Part shown: positions 43,153 to 52,475 of the stretch, in pieces
Layout: every line of letters begins with the position of its first letter
How positions within the stretch are numbered: position 1 is the first letter of the stretch
Assembly (NCBI GenBank): GCA_903923905.1
Contig: CAIXZH010000014.1
Coordinates: 27,200 to 91,199 of the forward strand
Direction: 5' to 3'
DNA from: an uncultured Bacteroidia bacterium
Lineage (GTDB): Bacteria; Bacteroidota; Bacteroidia; Bacteroidales; Prolixibacteraceae
Length of the DNA: 64,000 nucleotides
Program-made: the position numbers and the translations under genes
Notes under the pieces: generated by a model
Databases searched by the model: none
What the model was told of the DNA's origin: nothing
Seen by the model: the letters and a program-made list of their open reading frames with translations, nothing else

Positions 43153-43686
43153 TTACAGGTAAGGATTTGTATGCGATTTTTTGTTCTCACTCTTCCATTG
43201 TTCAAGCAGTTTATCAACTTTTGAAGGGGTGAGATTTTCATGATATTCTGTACCAACCTGGATAACAGGCGCATTTCCGCATGCAGCAAGACATTCAACG
43301 GTTTTAAGGGTAAACTTCCCGTCAGGGGTTGTCTCGCCGGGTTTTATACCCAACCGTGTCTCAAAATGAGAAAGTATTTGCTCTGCACCGTTTAACCAGC
43401 AAGGGCCTGTCTGACAGACTTCAATCACGCAGTTTCCAACAGGTTTGAGGTTATACATGCTGTAAAAAGAGGCGACTTCATAGACTTCAATCGGCTGAAT
43501 ATCCAGGAGTGAGGCCACATAATCCATCATTTCAGGGCTTAGCCATCCGCTATTTTCTGATTGGGCAATATGTAATACTGGCAACAAGGCAGATTTTTGT
43601 CTTCCCTGCGGATACCGTTTGATAATCTGATTTACCAGATCAAGCGTTTCACGATTAAATTCAGGTATATTGTTTTTATCCTGCAT
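43153..43686 (-). CDS. nuoE: NADH-quinone oxidoreductase subunit E ([2Fe-2S])
   Basis: A 177-aa thioredoxin-like subunit with the four cluster cysteines C91, C96 (CQTGPC) and C132, C136 (CLAAC). Forms the NADH module with NuoF. A REP-like palindrome and 14-base direct repeats lie in the 92-base gap upstream, between nuoD and nuoE. Confidence 0.93.
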   Translation of the reverse strand: MQDKNNIPEFNRETLDLVNQIIKRYPQGRQKSALLPVLHIAQSENSGWLSPEMMDYVASLLDIQPIEVYEVASFYSMYNLKPVGNCVIEVCQTGPCWLNGAEQILSHFETRLGIKPGETTPDGKFTLKTVECLAACGNAPVIQVGTEYHENLTPSKVDKLLEQWKSENKKSHTNPYL

Positions 43687-43726
43687 ATCTGCGTATTCGG
43701 TTTTTTTTATTTTTATTTTTTTTGTT

Positions 43727-43772
43727 GAGACGCACTGCTGTGTATGTCTCTACACTGTTGTATGTCTCTACA
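43727..43772. repeat. REP-like palindrome with tandem repeat between nuoD and nuoE
   Basis: gagacgcactgctgtgtatgtctc (43727-43750) is an imperfect palindrome related to the tagagacgcac-type mobile spacers seen in Bacteroidota. It overlaps a direct repeat: tgtatgtctctaca at 43741-43754 and 43759-43772. It probably arrived as a small repetitive element and could affect mRNA stability. Confidence 0.6.
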
Positions 43773-43778
43773 AAACGA

Positions 43779-45014
43779 TTATGCATCTAATTCTCCGGCA
43801 ATTACATTCATAGAGCTCATTGTCAGAATCGCGTCGGACAACATATTTCCCTGAACCATTTCCGGGTATGCCTGGTAATAAATAAAGCATGGACGACGAA
43901 AATGGAGTCTTGAGGCCGTACGTCCTCCATCACTTACCAGGTAATAACCCAATTCGCCATTGGCTGCTTCAATAGCATGATAGACTTCGCCGACTGGAAT
44001 ATCGGTTTCTCCCATTACGATTTTAAAATGCCAGATCAACGCTTCCATGTTGTTGTAAACTTTTTCTTTTGGAGGAAGGACAAACCGGGGATCACTCGCA
44101 TAGTAGGTCTCCTTATCTTCCATATTGTCCAGCTTCTCCAATGCCTGTTCAATAATCCGCATGCTCTGTTTCATCTCCTCCTGTCTGACCATAAACCGGT
44201 CGTAGGTATCGCCGTTTTGTCCTATCGGGATTACAAAGTCAAATTCTTCATACGAACAATAGGGGTTCATAACCCTTACGTCATAATCAAGACCGCAGGC
44301 CCGAAGATTAGGACCGGTAAAGCCATAAGCCAATGCGCGGTCTATAGTAATCGGACCGACATTAATGGTACGATCCATAAAAATCCTGTTCCTGGCTAGC
44401 AAGGTCTCAAATTCCTTTAACTTGGCAGGAAATGTTTTCAGAAAATAACGAATCTTTTCCCAAACTTTCGGACTAAAGTTCCGCTCAAATCCACCAATTC
44501 TACCCATGTTGGTAGTCAGACGGGAACCGCAGATCTCTTCATAAATTTCATAAATGAATTCCCGGTCCTGGAAAATATAGGTAAACCCGGTTAAGGCACC
44601 GCTATCTACCCCGATCACACTATTGCAAATGATATGATCAGCAATGCGGGCCAGTTCCATAATGATAATTCTGAGATAGTCGACCCGTTTGGGGGTTTCA
44701 ATGCCCAGCAATTTCTCCACAGTCATGTGCCACCCCATGTTATTTAAAGGGGATGAACAATAATTCAACCGGTCTGTGAGTGGAGTGACCTGATAAAAAG
44801 GGCGGTGTTCGGCTATTTTTTCAAAAGCGCGATGAATATAACCTATTGTTTGTTCGGTACTTACGATAAATTCCCCATCCATGAGCATAACATTCTGAAA
44901 AACGCCATGTGTAGCAGGATGAGTAGGCCCCACGTTGAGTGTATTATACTCTCTGGGTTCTTCCGTTTTTACTATGTCTTTGTCCCAATAATCGGGATTA
45001 ACTCTTTTTGCCAT
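43779..45014 (-). CDS. nuoD: NADH-quinone oxidoreductase subunit D
   Basis: A 411-aa quinone-site subunit, encoded separately from nuoC. Motifs: VGPTHPATHGVFQNVMLMDGE, YIHRAFEKIAEHRPFYQ, and LLGIETPKRVDYLRIIIMELARIADH. The ending is GELDA instead of the usual GExDR. A 127-base gap to nuoC holds a hairpin and microrepeats. Confidence 0.94.
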   Translation of the reverse strand: MAKRVNPDYWDKDIVKTEEPREYNTLNVGPTHPATHGVFQNVMLMDGEFIVSTEQTIGYIHRAFEKIAEHRPFYQVTPLTDRLNYCSSPLNNMGWHMTVEKLLGIETPKRVDYLRIIIMELARIADHIICNSVIGVDSGALTGFTYIFQDREFIYEIYEEICGSRLTTNMGRIGGFERNFSPKVWEKIRYFLKTFPAKLKEFETLLARNRIFMDRTINVGPITIDRALAYGFTGPNLRACGLDYDVRVMNPYCSYEEFDFVIPIGQNGDTYDRFMVRQEEMKQSMRIIEQALEKLDNMEDKETYYASDPRFVLPPKEKVYNNMEALIWHFKIVMGETDIPVGEVYHAIEAANGELGYYLVSDGGRTASRLHFRRPCFIYYQAYPEMVQGNMLSDAILTMSSMNVIAGELDA

Positions 45015-45045
45015 TGACGGTATGTAATTTCTGCTATAAACTTTT

Positions 45046-45135
45046 GACCTCTGCGAGGTCAGAAAATTTGGTATTCTAAATGAGCATTCAATTCCAGAAT
45101 TTTTCCAAACTCATAACTCATAACTCATAATTAAT
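45046..45135. repeat. Hairpin and ATGAGTT-type microrepeats between nuoC and nuoD
   Basis: The palindrome tgacctc-tgc-gaggtca near 45048-45064, flanked by tttt and gaaaa, could form a hairpin in the nuo mRNA. About 40 bases further, actcataactcataactcataatt (near 45109-45133) is a tandem 8-base repeat. Similar degenerate repeats (aagttataaattatgggttatgag) lie at 38483-38506, between nuoK and nuoJ. Confidence 0.5.
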
Positions 45136-45141
45136 ATCAGA

Positions 45142-45651
45142 TCACCTTCCAAAAAGCGAGTCATCCTTATCCTCCCGGGTCTGATCTTCAAGGGGAAACT
45201 CTTTACGAAGCGGAAAGTCAACCATGTCTTCGACGTTTAAAATGCGTTTAAGGTTCGGATGACCTTTGAAGATTATGCCAAAGAAATCGAATGTTTCGCG
45301 CTCCATCCAGTTGGCTGATGGCCAGACCGTTGTTGCGGAAGGCACATTTGGGTTTGTAAGGTGTGTAGTTGTTTTGATCCTGATCCGGTGATTATGAACA
45401 AAACTATGCAAGTGATACACTACACCCAGCTGCTCCTTTTCAGGATAATGCATCCCGCAAAGGGTTGTTAAGAAGTTATATTGCAATTCCTGATCATCCC
45501 TCAGGAATAGCAGCAACTCAGCGACCACCTCTTTTTTGACCGTAACGCAAAGCATATCGGCCAGAATTTCATGTTGATCAATTGAGGTGCCAAAATTCTC
45601 AATCAATTTTGTAACAACTAACTCGTTTCTTTCTGGAATGATCTGGAACAC
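45142..45651 (-). CDS. nuoC: NADH-quinone oxidoreductase subunit C
   Basis: A 169-aa subunit with the family signature ERETFDFFGIIFKGHPNLKRILNVEDMVDFPLRKEFPLEDQTRE near the C-terminus. It appears to start with GTG (45651). It docks on NuoD in the connecting module. Confidence 0.9.
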   Translation of the reverse strand: MFQIIPERNELVVTKLIENFGTSIDQHEILADMLCVTVKKEVVAELLLFLRDDQELQYNFLTTLCGMHYPEKEQLGVVYHLHSFVHNHRIRIKTTTHLTNPNVPSATTVWPSANWMERETFDFFGIIFKGHPNLKRILNVEDMVDFPLRKEFPLEDQTREDKDDSLFGR

Positions 45652-45749
45652 AAATATATTTTTTAAGGTACTAATTTTTTAAGAAACTACAGCTTACTAT
45701 TTGAATATGAATGAATTTCAAAGATATAACCCCTAAAATCCGGTTAACT

Positions 45750-46313
45750 TTATTCGATATTATACTGGTCCATCAGCTCCTGGTATTCTTTTGAATTACG
45801 CCTTCTTAATGACTCATTTCCAACAAGTTCCTGTATTTTAATGATGCCATCGATAATTTGTTCAGGACGTGGTGGACAACCGGGTACATATACATCCACC
45901 GGAATAATGCGGTCAATCCCCTGTAATACACTATAGGTATCAAAAATTCCTCCACTCGAGGCACAAGCGCCAACAGCAATGACCCATTTAGGTTCTGCCA
46001 TTTGAATATAGACTTCCCGTAACACAGGTCCCATTTTTTTTGCCACTGTTCCCATCACCATCAGTAAATCGCTCTGGCGGGGAGAAAAACTCAACCGCTC
46101 AGAACCAAAACGGGCAAGGTCGTAATGAGCTCCCATAGTAGCCATAAACTCAATTCCACAACAGGAGGTAGCAAACGGTAAAGGCCACAATGAATTTTTC
46201 CGGGCCAAACCAACAGCCTTTTCCATCGAAGTGGCAAAAAAACCCTGTCCGGAGATTCCCTCAGGAGTCTCTGCCAGGGTTGGTGCCATGCTTATATCTT
46301 CTTTTTTGAACAT
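45750..46313 (-). CDS. nuoB: NADH-quinone oxidoreductase subunit B (cluster N2)
   Basis: A 187-aa subunit that carries the terminal [4Fe-4S] cluster N2 next to quinone. The ligands are C51 and C52 (TSCCGIEFM), C117 (VGACASSGG) and C146 (VPGCPPRPE). It begins 23 bases after nuoA. A 98-base gap leads to nuoC. Confidence 0.95.
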   Translation of the reverse strand: MFKKEDISMAPTLAETPEGISGQGFFATSMEKAVGLARKNSLWPLPFATSCCGIEFMATMGAHYDLARFGSERLSFSPRQSDLLMVMGTVAKKMGPVLREVYIQMAEPKWVIAVGACASSGGIFDTYSVLQGIDRIIPVDVYVPGCPPRPEQIIDGIIKIQELVGNESLRRRNSKEYQELMDQYNIE

Positions 46314-46336
46314 GAATACAAAATTTTCAGCTTTTC

Positions 46337-46699
46337 TTAACGCTTATCCCATTTTAAAGCTCCCTTTAAAATGATGTAAATAAACCCGGCAAGGACGAGC
46401 ATCATAAATAAAAACATATCGATGAAACCTTCCTTACCTAACGATTTGAAATTCACAGCCCATGGATACATAAATATGACCTCAACATCGAAGAGTACAA
46501 AGAGAATGGCGATCAAGAAATATTTAACCGAAAACGGACTCCTGGCATTTCCTAATCCTTCAATTCCACATTCAAAATTTTCAAGTTTGGCACGGGAGTA
46601 TCTCTTTGGTCCCAGAAAATGGGTTGCCACCATGGTGGTTATCACAAAACCGAGAACAATCAGTGTTTGAATCAGGACAGGAATATAATCTTGCGGCAT
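46337..46699 (-). CDS. nuoA: NADH-quinone oxidoreductase subunit A
   Basis: First gene of the operon (120 aa), three membrane spans; the loop FECGIEGLGNARSPFSVKYFLIAILFVLFDVEVIFMYPWAV is the family signature, and the conserved cysteine lies in the quinone-site loop. A promoter for the operon was not clear: the only TAnnTTTG match on the - strand upstream is at 46940-46933 without a good partner. Confidence 0.93.
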   Translation of the reverse strand: MPQDYIPVLIQTLIVLGFVITTMVATHFLGPKRYSRAKLENFECGIEGLGNARSPFSVKYFLIAILFVLFDVEVIFMYPWAVNFKSLGKEGFIDMFLFMMLVLAGFIYIILKGALKWDKR

Positions 46700-47150
46700 C
46701 TTTTTGTCAACTAAGTTTTTAAAAATTATCTATCAATATTACAATAAAACAATGAATATTTCATTTTGTTCGTAAAATTATAAAAAAAGGCGCATCGCCA
46801 AACAGAATCAGAAAAAACTAACTTTGCTTTTCCAAAGAAAATAACATCCATTTAATATTTGGTTTTCAATCCCATATTTGACTCTTCATGGATCTTGAAC
46901 GTTCTGAAAGAAAGACCATATCCGGGGACCAACAAAATTAACTTCAGAAAGGGCTTCGTCCCCAGGACCAGCCAATATTACCCAAAGGTCTGAAAGAAAA
47001 GGATCGCGATCTTATTCTCCTGAATTATTTTAATTTGTGAATCATTTTAAGATCTTTGTTGAACCGTTAGTGGGTGGAGAAATCAGAACAAATGGAGAAG
47101 GATCATCCGGAGTTAGAAAATTAAAATTTGACCGATAAAACAATTTATAA
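46700..47150. other. Divergent intergenic region, nuoA to phosphodiesterase gene
   Basis: It should hold the promoters of the nuo operon (- strand) and the + strand sugar cluster. I saw a TAnnTTTG match at 46819-46826 (+) and one at 46933-46940 (-), neither with a convincing TTG partner. No gene or strong structure was found. Confidence 0.4.
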
Positions 47151-47942
47151 ATGAGAAAATTACTGTCTGCATTTCTAATGCTTTTTACTTGCCTGATTTC
47201 TGTACATGGGCAGTACACAACTCTTAATGCGAATTCTCACGCCGATTATACTCAGATTACCCCCTTTTATTCAGCCTACTATGCACATTACGGATCCATT
47301 GAGGCGGATGTTTGGGCTGTCAAGGGAGTCCTCTATATTGCACAAGACAGTTCCGGCATTATCGCTTCTAGAACACTGGAAGCGCTTTATTTACTGCCTG
47401 TTGTTACAGAGTTCAGAAAAAATGGCGGGAAGGCATGGAGTGACATCCCCGCCACGTTTCAGCTTATGATAGATTTGAAAACCACCGTTGAGCCAACCCT
47501 TTCAATGCTGGTGGAGGCATTGAAAAAGTACCCCGACGTTTTTGATTTCCATGTTAACCCCAATGCTGTTCAAATTGTAATTACAGGCAACAGACCGCAG
47601 CCTACAGACTTTAACAAATATCCCGTCTGGATCTCCTTTGACGGTAATGTAACCCTGAAATATGATGCTCAACAGCTCAAAAGAGTTCCCCTTTACAGTG
47701 AAAATATGGCCGGTTTAACCGACTGGAAAGGGAGAACCCCCTTGTCCGAAAACGATGAAAACAAATTAAAGCAGATTATAGGTACTGTCCATGGATTAAA
47801 TAAAAAAATCAGATTCCGGAATGCCCCTGATACAGCCTATGCCTGGAGAACCTTAATGAAACTTAAGGTAGATTATTTGAATACAGATCATACTCAGGAT
47901 CTTGCAACCTATTTGGAAAATTTCAAACCATCAATCAAATAA
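47151..47942 (+). CDS. PI-PLC/GDPD-like phosphodiesterase-fold protein, exported
   Basis: A 263-aa protein with signal peptide ([21 protein letters not shown]). The N-terminal part [40 protein letters not shown] follows the GDPD/PI-PLC pattern SHNDY-PF--A---G--SIEADV----G-LYVAHD, and [11 protein letters not shown] and PVWISFDGN fit the barrel. The second catalytic-type His-Asp (HD) is QD here, so activity may be altered. It may hydrolyse phosphodiesters in the periplasm. It precedes GH125 by 20 bases and is probably in one operon with it. Confidence 0.65.
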   Translation: MRKLLSAFLMLFTCLISVHGQYTTLNANSHADYTQITPFYSAYYAHYGSIEADVWAVKGVLYIAQDSSGIIASRTLEALYLLPVVTEFRKNGGKAWSDIPATFQLMIDLKTTVEPTLSMLVEALKKYPDVFDFHVNPNAVQIVITGNRPQPTDFNKYPVWISFDGNVTLKYDAQQLKRVPLYSENMAGLTDWKGRTPLSENDENKLKQIIGTVHGLNKKIRFRNAPDTAYAWRTLMKLKVDYLNTDHTQDLATYLENFKPSIK

Positions 47943-47962
47943 CAAATTCAATCCAATTTTAT

Positions 47963-49387
47963 ATGAAACGCAGATCTTTTATCAGTAACTCAATCATGAC
48001 TACAGGAGCCCTGGCTCTTGGTCCTAATCTGCTTTCCGCATCAACCCCTCAAAAAAAATCGAATCGGCCGGAAGTTTCAAAACGAATATTTAAAAGTGAG
48101 GCTGTCGAAGCGGAGATTATCAAAATAAAAAGAGATATTGGGGACCCTGAGATTGGATGGCTTTTCGAGAATTGCTATCCCAACACGCTGGACACGACAG
48201 TCCATTTTTCACAGATTAATGGAGAAGCTGATTCCTTTATCATTACCGGAGATATTGATGCAATGTGGCTCCGCGATTCTACTGCCCAGGTCTGGCCATA
48301 CCTCCACCTGGTAAATCAGGATCCGCAGCTGAAGAAGCTTTTCATCGGGGTGATAAACCGCCAGGCAAAATGTATCCTGATAGATCCGTATGCCAATGCA
48401 TTCAATTTTGGTCCTACCGGAAGTGAATGGAAGACCGATTTAACCGAGATGAAACCAGAGCTGCACGAACGCAAGTGGGAGATCGACTCGCTGTGTTATC
48501 CGATCCGCTTAAGCTATCATTATTGGAAAAAGACCGGAGACATCGTTCCGTTTAATCCGCAATGGCTCAAGGCTGCAAAAACGATTGTGAAAACGTTTGA
48601 GGAGCAACAACGCAAGACAGATAAAGGGCCATACCACTTTATGCGCCAGACGGAGAAACAAACCGATACTGTTTGCGGCGCCGGATATGGAAATCCGGTA
48701 AAGCCAAATGGATTGATATGTTCCACCTTCCGACCGTCCGATGATGCAACAACTTTTCTATATCTGATCCCATCGAATTATTTTGCCCTTATATCACTGA
48801 GACAGATGGCGGAACTGGTTGCATCAGTTTATAATAACGCTTCCTTTGCTGCTCAATGTAACTCATTGGCCAATAGCGTCGAAAAAGGGCTTAAGGAATA
48901 TGCCCTGGCAAGCCACCTGAATTACGGAAAAGTGCTGGCTTTTGAAATTGACGGTTTCGGAAACCGATTGTATATGGATGATGCCAACGTACCCAGCCTG
49001 CTTGGGATGCCCTATCTGGGTAGCATCAAGCCCAATGATGAAACCTATTTAAATACCCGGAAATTTGTCTTAAGCAAAGATAATCCATGGTTTTTTGAAG
49101 GGAAGGTGGCCTCAGGTATTGGGGGTCCCCATGTCGGAGCCGATATGATCTGGCCGATGAGCATTATCATGAGAGCCATGACTTCGACCAATGATCAGGA
49201 GATAAAACAATGTCTTCGATGGCTCAAAAATACCCATGCCGGTACCGGATTTATGCACGAAACCTTTCATAAGGATAATGCTGAAAACTTTACCCGTACG
49301 TGGTTTGCCTGGGCCAACACCCTTTTCGGAGAGTTAATCCTCAAAATCCATCAGGAGAGGAAACATATACTTAATAGTGTATTGTAG
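47963..49387 (+). CDS. GH125 exo-alpha-1,6-mannosidase-like enzyme
   Basis: A 474-aa protein. Motifs of the family: [91 protein letters not shown] and [23 protein letters not shown]. It cleaves terminal alpha-1,6-mannose from mannan or N-glycan. The N-terminus ([20 protein letters not shown]) has a Tat-like RR signal, so it acts in the periplasm. The neighbouring genes suggest a glycan-degradation locus. Confidence 0.88.
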   Translation: MKRRSFISNSIMTTGALALGPNLLSASTPQKKSNRPEVSKRIFKSEAVEAEIIKIKRDIGDPEIGWLFENCYPNTLDTTVHFSQINGEADSFIITGDIDAMWLRDSTAQVWPYLHLVNQDPQLKKLFIGVINRQAKCILIDPYANAFNFGPTGSEWKTDLTEMKPELHERKWEIDSLCYPIRLSYHYWKKTGDIVPFNPQWLKAAKTIVKTFEEQQRKTDKGPYHFMRQTEKQTDTVCGAGYGNPVKPNGLICSTFRPSDDATTFLYLIPSNYFALISLRQMAELVASVYNNASFAAQCNSLANSVEKGLKEYALASHLNYGKVLAFEIDGFGNRLYMDDANVPSLLGMPYLGSIKPNDETYLNTRKFVLSKDNPWFFEGKVASGIGGPHVGADMIWPMSIIMRAMTSTNDQEIKQCLRWLKNTHAGTGFMHETFHKDNAENFTRTWFAWANTLFGELILKIHQERKHILNSVL

Positions 49388-49597
49388 GTGTTCGTGGTTG
49401 ACATTATGAACCGGACGTGATTCTTTCCCCTTGATTTTCGCGCAGAGAACGCCGGGAAACGCAAAGAATCTGATTTAATATTTGTAGAAAACCAATTTAG
49501 GAGTAGTTGAAGGTACGGAATACCGGAATATCAATCCCGGCTAAACATATTGTCTCAAAAACCCTGGCCTGAAAGTCAATTATTTCTTTGTATTCAG

Positions 49598-49625
49598 TTG
49601 TTCAAAATTATTTTTTCTAAATTTG
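49598..49625 (+). promoter_or_regulatory. Promoter before the glycosidase-like gene
   Basis: TTG at 49598-49600, then 17 bases, then TAAATTTG (49618-49625), an exact -7 match. Transcription would start near 49632, 13 bases before the ATG at 49645. Confidence 0.5.
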
Positions 49626-49644
49626 GGCAATCACAAGTTAAAAT

Positions 49645-51768
49645 ATGAAAAAACTGATTATTCTGATTTTTGCATGCCTTACTTTAAGTGCGACCTCGCA
49701 GGTAAAGCACAAGTCTCATAAAAAGCATGTAACCCATGCAAGTATACCATTAAGGAGTGTTAAATATGAGGGGAAGTATTGTTCCGGAACCGGAGACTTA
49801 AACTTTCTCCGACTCATAGACGAATCGTTTGCCTTTTTTCATCCAAATCCGGTAGTTCCGAATCTGACAATGATTTATAATGCAGATTGGGATACGTTCA
49901 CTGAAGGAGCAGGATGGGGTGCATGGTGGATTCAAAACAGCTATGGATTTTCGTATGCTGCCACCCCTTTTCTTCAGGAGCCATGGTCCCGGATCCTGCA
50001 ACGGTCATGGGATCTTTTTTGGGACAATCAGGGCGATGGAAAACGTAAAGGTGGATGGAGTGATAATGGTAAACCGAATCCGCTTTCAGAACTGGTTGCT
50101 CCCGACGGGAGCCTTGGAGATGCAGCCGCTCCGGGCAAGATTATCTTCAAACAGGGGGATGGCGATTTGAAGGTTCACGATTGGTTTTATGAAGCCACTG
50201 CCGCAGGATTGGTTATGCAATCCGAAATATTGCTGGTCAATCATGACAAAAAAGCACTTGAGCATTATCTCCCTAAAATGGAACGGGCCTGCAATTTCAT
50301 AGAAAAGAGCCGTGATCCGAAGAATAACCTGTTTCTTGTAGGACCGGCCTGTAATCTTTTGGCGCCGAGCTATGGAGGAGTCAGACAACCCGATGGTACA
50401 TTCGGGAAGAGCTATCTGACCGGACTCTCCATAACCTACCTTGCGGCATTGGATCGTTTGGCTGAGCTCTACAAATTCAACGGAGATAAAGAAAAACAGG
50501 TATTGACAGAACACCGCCAAAAGATTACGCGGGAGTCATTATCCCAACTTCAGGCACCAAAAGGATATTTTACTAAGTCGGTTGAACCGGGTGGAATTAA
50601 ACATGGAGTGCTGGGTCAGCAACAGTTTGGGTACCTCGAGGGGGTAGCGAATGCTGATGCAGTAGCGCTTCGTGTGGTTGACAACAAGACTTCGGAAAAT
50701 ATTTACGACCAGATTGCGGCCTATCCTGCGATCCGTCCTTATGATTTCCTGCTAACCAATGCACCGGGTCTTGATGACACCTATGGAGGATGGGGTCGTG
50801 TTTCAGGAAAAGGGCTCGAAGGATTCTGGACTTTTGGTGACTGGGTGAACGGAGGAGTCTGGGGCACCGTAGAAGGGCGCGCTATTCTGATGTACTACCG
50901 TTTAGGCAAATTCGAGGATGTCCGCCGCTCAGCCAACCGAGCCATGCGATGGGCCAAGGATTTCAGGATGGATGCTCCCTGGTCGCAACGCGGTGAAAAT
51001 ACAGCTAATCCCTGGTCTGATTCCGGAAAATTCCGTGTCGGCGGTGTGGCAGTTATGGTGGATAACTTTGCGATTCCAGCAGCAACAATCCGCGGCCTTT
51101 TTGATTGTGATTACCGCTCTGATCGTCTTATTCTCCGACCACGTGTTCCGGGATCGATTACCCAATATAACCAGAAGGAACCCATCCGGTTTGGCGGAAA
51201 GCAACTGTATCTCTCGTGTAAAAACCAGGGACCAAAAGTAAAAGAGGTTAAAGTAAATGGCAAGACAATCAATGTTGAAACTCCTGACGAGGTGGATCTT
51301 TTCTACGAGGCACTGCCGGAAACTGCCAATATCGAGATTACTACTGAGGGAGGATGGCCGGAAGAAGCATCCGTTAGTATTTATCCGATCAAACCCTTAC
51401 TTGTTCCCAAAAAAGCGACGAATCTGCCGGAAAACAAAGAGCTACCTGAGTCTTTAAAAAAACCATATGCTGTACTTTCTGCCATGCAAAAATCCCTGTC
51501 CAATGCAACCGGAGCAGAAAGTGAGCAGACCTTTCTCGCTGTTGCGATTGAGTCATTTGAAAACTGCCAGCATCGTGCCGCATTGGATCCGGGTCTGGGT
51601 TATTACCGGCCAATTACTCCTGAGCGCAAAGCAGGGATCAATCAGTTTTATGAGCGGACTGCCCTAACTATGTACCATGGTTTTGCTAAACGAATGGAGG
51701 GTTATGCCGCCAAAGGTGATGCCCTTCAAAAACGGATTGCAGCATTGTTTTTGGCCATACAGAAATAG
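49645..51768 (+). CDS. Exported alpha/alpha-barrel glycoside hydrolase-like protein
   Basis: A 707-aa protein with signal peptide (MKKLIILIFACLTLSATSQ). The middle part looks like a six-hairpin glycosidase: NSYGFSYAATPFLQEPW, KRKGGWSDNGKP, WFYEATAAGLVMQSEILL, NADAVALRVVDNKT and WTFGDWVNGGVWGTVEGRAI. A beta-rich domain follows (PRVPGSITQYNQKEPIRFGGKQLYL), then a helical C-terminus. Family is uncertain (possibly related to GH78/GH94-type folds). Its place after GH125 suggests a role in mannoside or glycan use. Confidence 0.6.
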   Translation: MKKLIILIFACLTLSATSQVKHKSHKKHVTHASIPLRSVKYEGKYCSGTGDLNFLRLIDESFAFFHPNPVVPNLTMIYNADWDTFTEGAGWGAWWIQNSYGFSYAATPFLQEPWSRILQRSWDLFWDNQGDGKRKGGWSDNGKPNPLSELVAPDGSLGDAAAPGKIIFKQGDGDLKVHDWFYEATAAGLVMQSEILLVNHDKKALEHYLPKMERACNFIEKSRDPKNNLFLVGPACNLLAPSYGGVRQPDGTFGKSYLTGLSITYLAALDRLAELYKFNGDKEKQVLTEHRQKITRESLSQLQAPKGYFTKSVEPGGIKHGVLGQQQFGYLEGVANADAVALRVVDNKTSENIYDQIAAYPAIRPYDFLLTNAPGLDDTYGGWGRVSGKGLEGFWTFGDWVNGGVWGTVEGRAILMYYRLGKFEDVRRSANRAMRWAKDFRMDAPWSQRGENTANPWSDSGKFRVGGVAVMVDNFAIPAATIRGLFDCDYRSDRLILRPRVPGSITQYNQKEPIRFGGKQLYLSCKNQGPKVKEVKVNGKTINVETPDEVDLFYEALPETANIEITTEGGWPEEASVSIYPIKPLLVPKKATNLPENKELPESLKKPYAVLSAMQKSLSNATGAESEQTFLAVAIESFENCQHRAALDPGLGYYRPITPERKAGINQFYERTALTMYHGFAKRMEGYAAKGDALQKRIAALFLAIQK

Positions 51769-52475
51769 AATTTTAAAAACATTTTATTCATAATCATTAC
51801 GCGCCAGGAGTAATTCTTTATCACGGAAATGGGAAAATTACAGGGCAAATTCTGGCCAGACTTCAAGAATTGAATTATTAAAATCGGTGGTCCCGTTTGA
51901 CGTTAAATTTCATGAATTAGTCCCTCTCTCCGGTGTGAACTAGTTCTCTAATCTGAATAATTAGTTGAATTCTGCCTGCAAAATGACCTTTCCCAATAAG
52001 AATTTTTGCAGACATTTTTTTACGTAAGTAATATTAAAAATTATAGGCAAACAAATTCCAAAACACAGTAATCTTATAGTTTTAAAGCAATATCCCCTGC
52101 TTTTTAGCCATTTGAGACTATTTAAGATCCCCAAATCTTATAAAAAGATATTTTTATGTTTCAAAACCAGATGTAAACATATATTTTATATGAACTTTAT
52201 TTTACATTTATAATCACAAAAAGCCATTTATTTTTACATTGAATCATGCTTCTAATTTAGAATTATTATAAATTAAATTTTATAATATACAGGTAATCAG
52301 CATTCTGAAATTATTCTTACATTTGAAAAGATGATTTATTCTATTTAAATGCATTGATAATAATAGTTTATGTCATAAAGAAAACTTGTCTTATAACCTT
52401 AAATTCAAATAATAATAATTCATAATATGTTTCATTTTGGGCTATATTCCGGTAATTTTTTATCGGAATATACCT
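51769..52475. other. AT-rich upstream region of giant adhesin gene
   Basis: No gene is seen. A TACATTTG box lies at 52318-52325, 150 bases before the first ATG, without a clear TTG partner. There is also an AT-rich dyad near 52263-52285. The long leader would suit a regulated surface protein gene. Confidence 0.4.
52318..52325 (+). promoter_or_regulatory. Candidate -7 box TACATTTG upstream of adhesin
   Basis: Exact fit to TAnnTTTG; no matched -33 element. It would start a transcript near 52331. Confidence 0.3.

Noticed and set aside
49398..49480. Degenerate cgcagagaacgc-type spacer repeat
   Set aside because: Only one imperfect stretch (cgcagagaacgccgggaaac) resembles this common spacer type; too short to call.
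52437..52475. TTG start of the giant protein at 52437
   Set aside because: Several in-frame ATGs follow (52476, 52509, 52572) and all keep the signal segment; a TTG start adds nothing.
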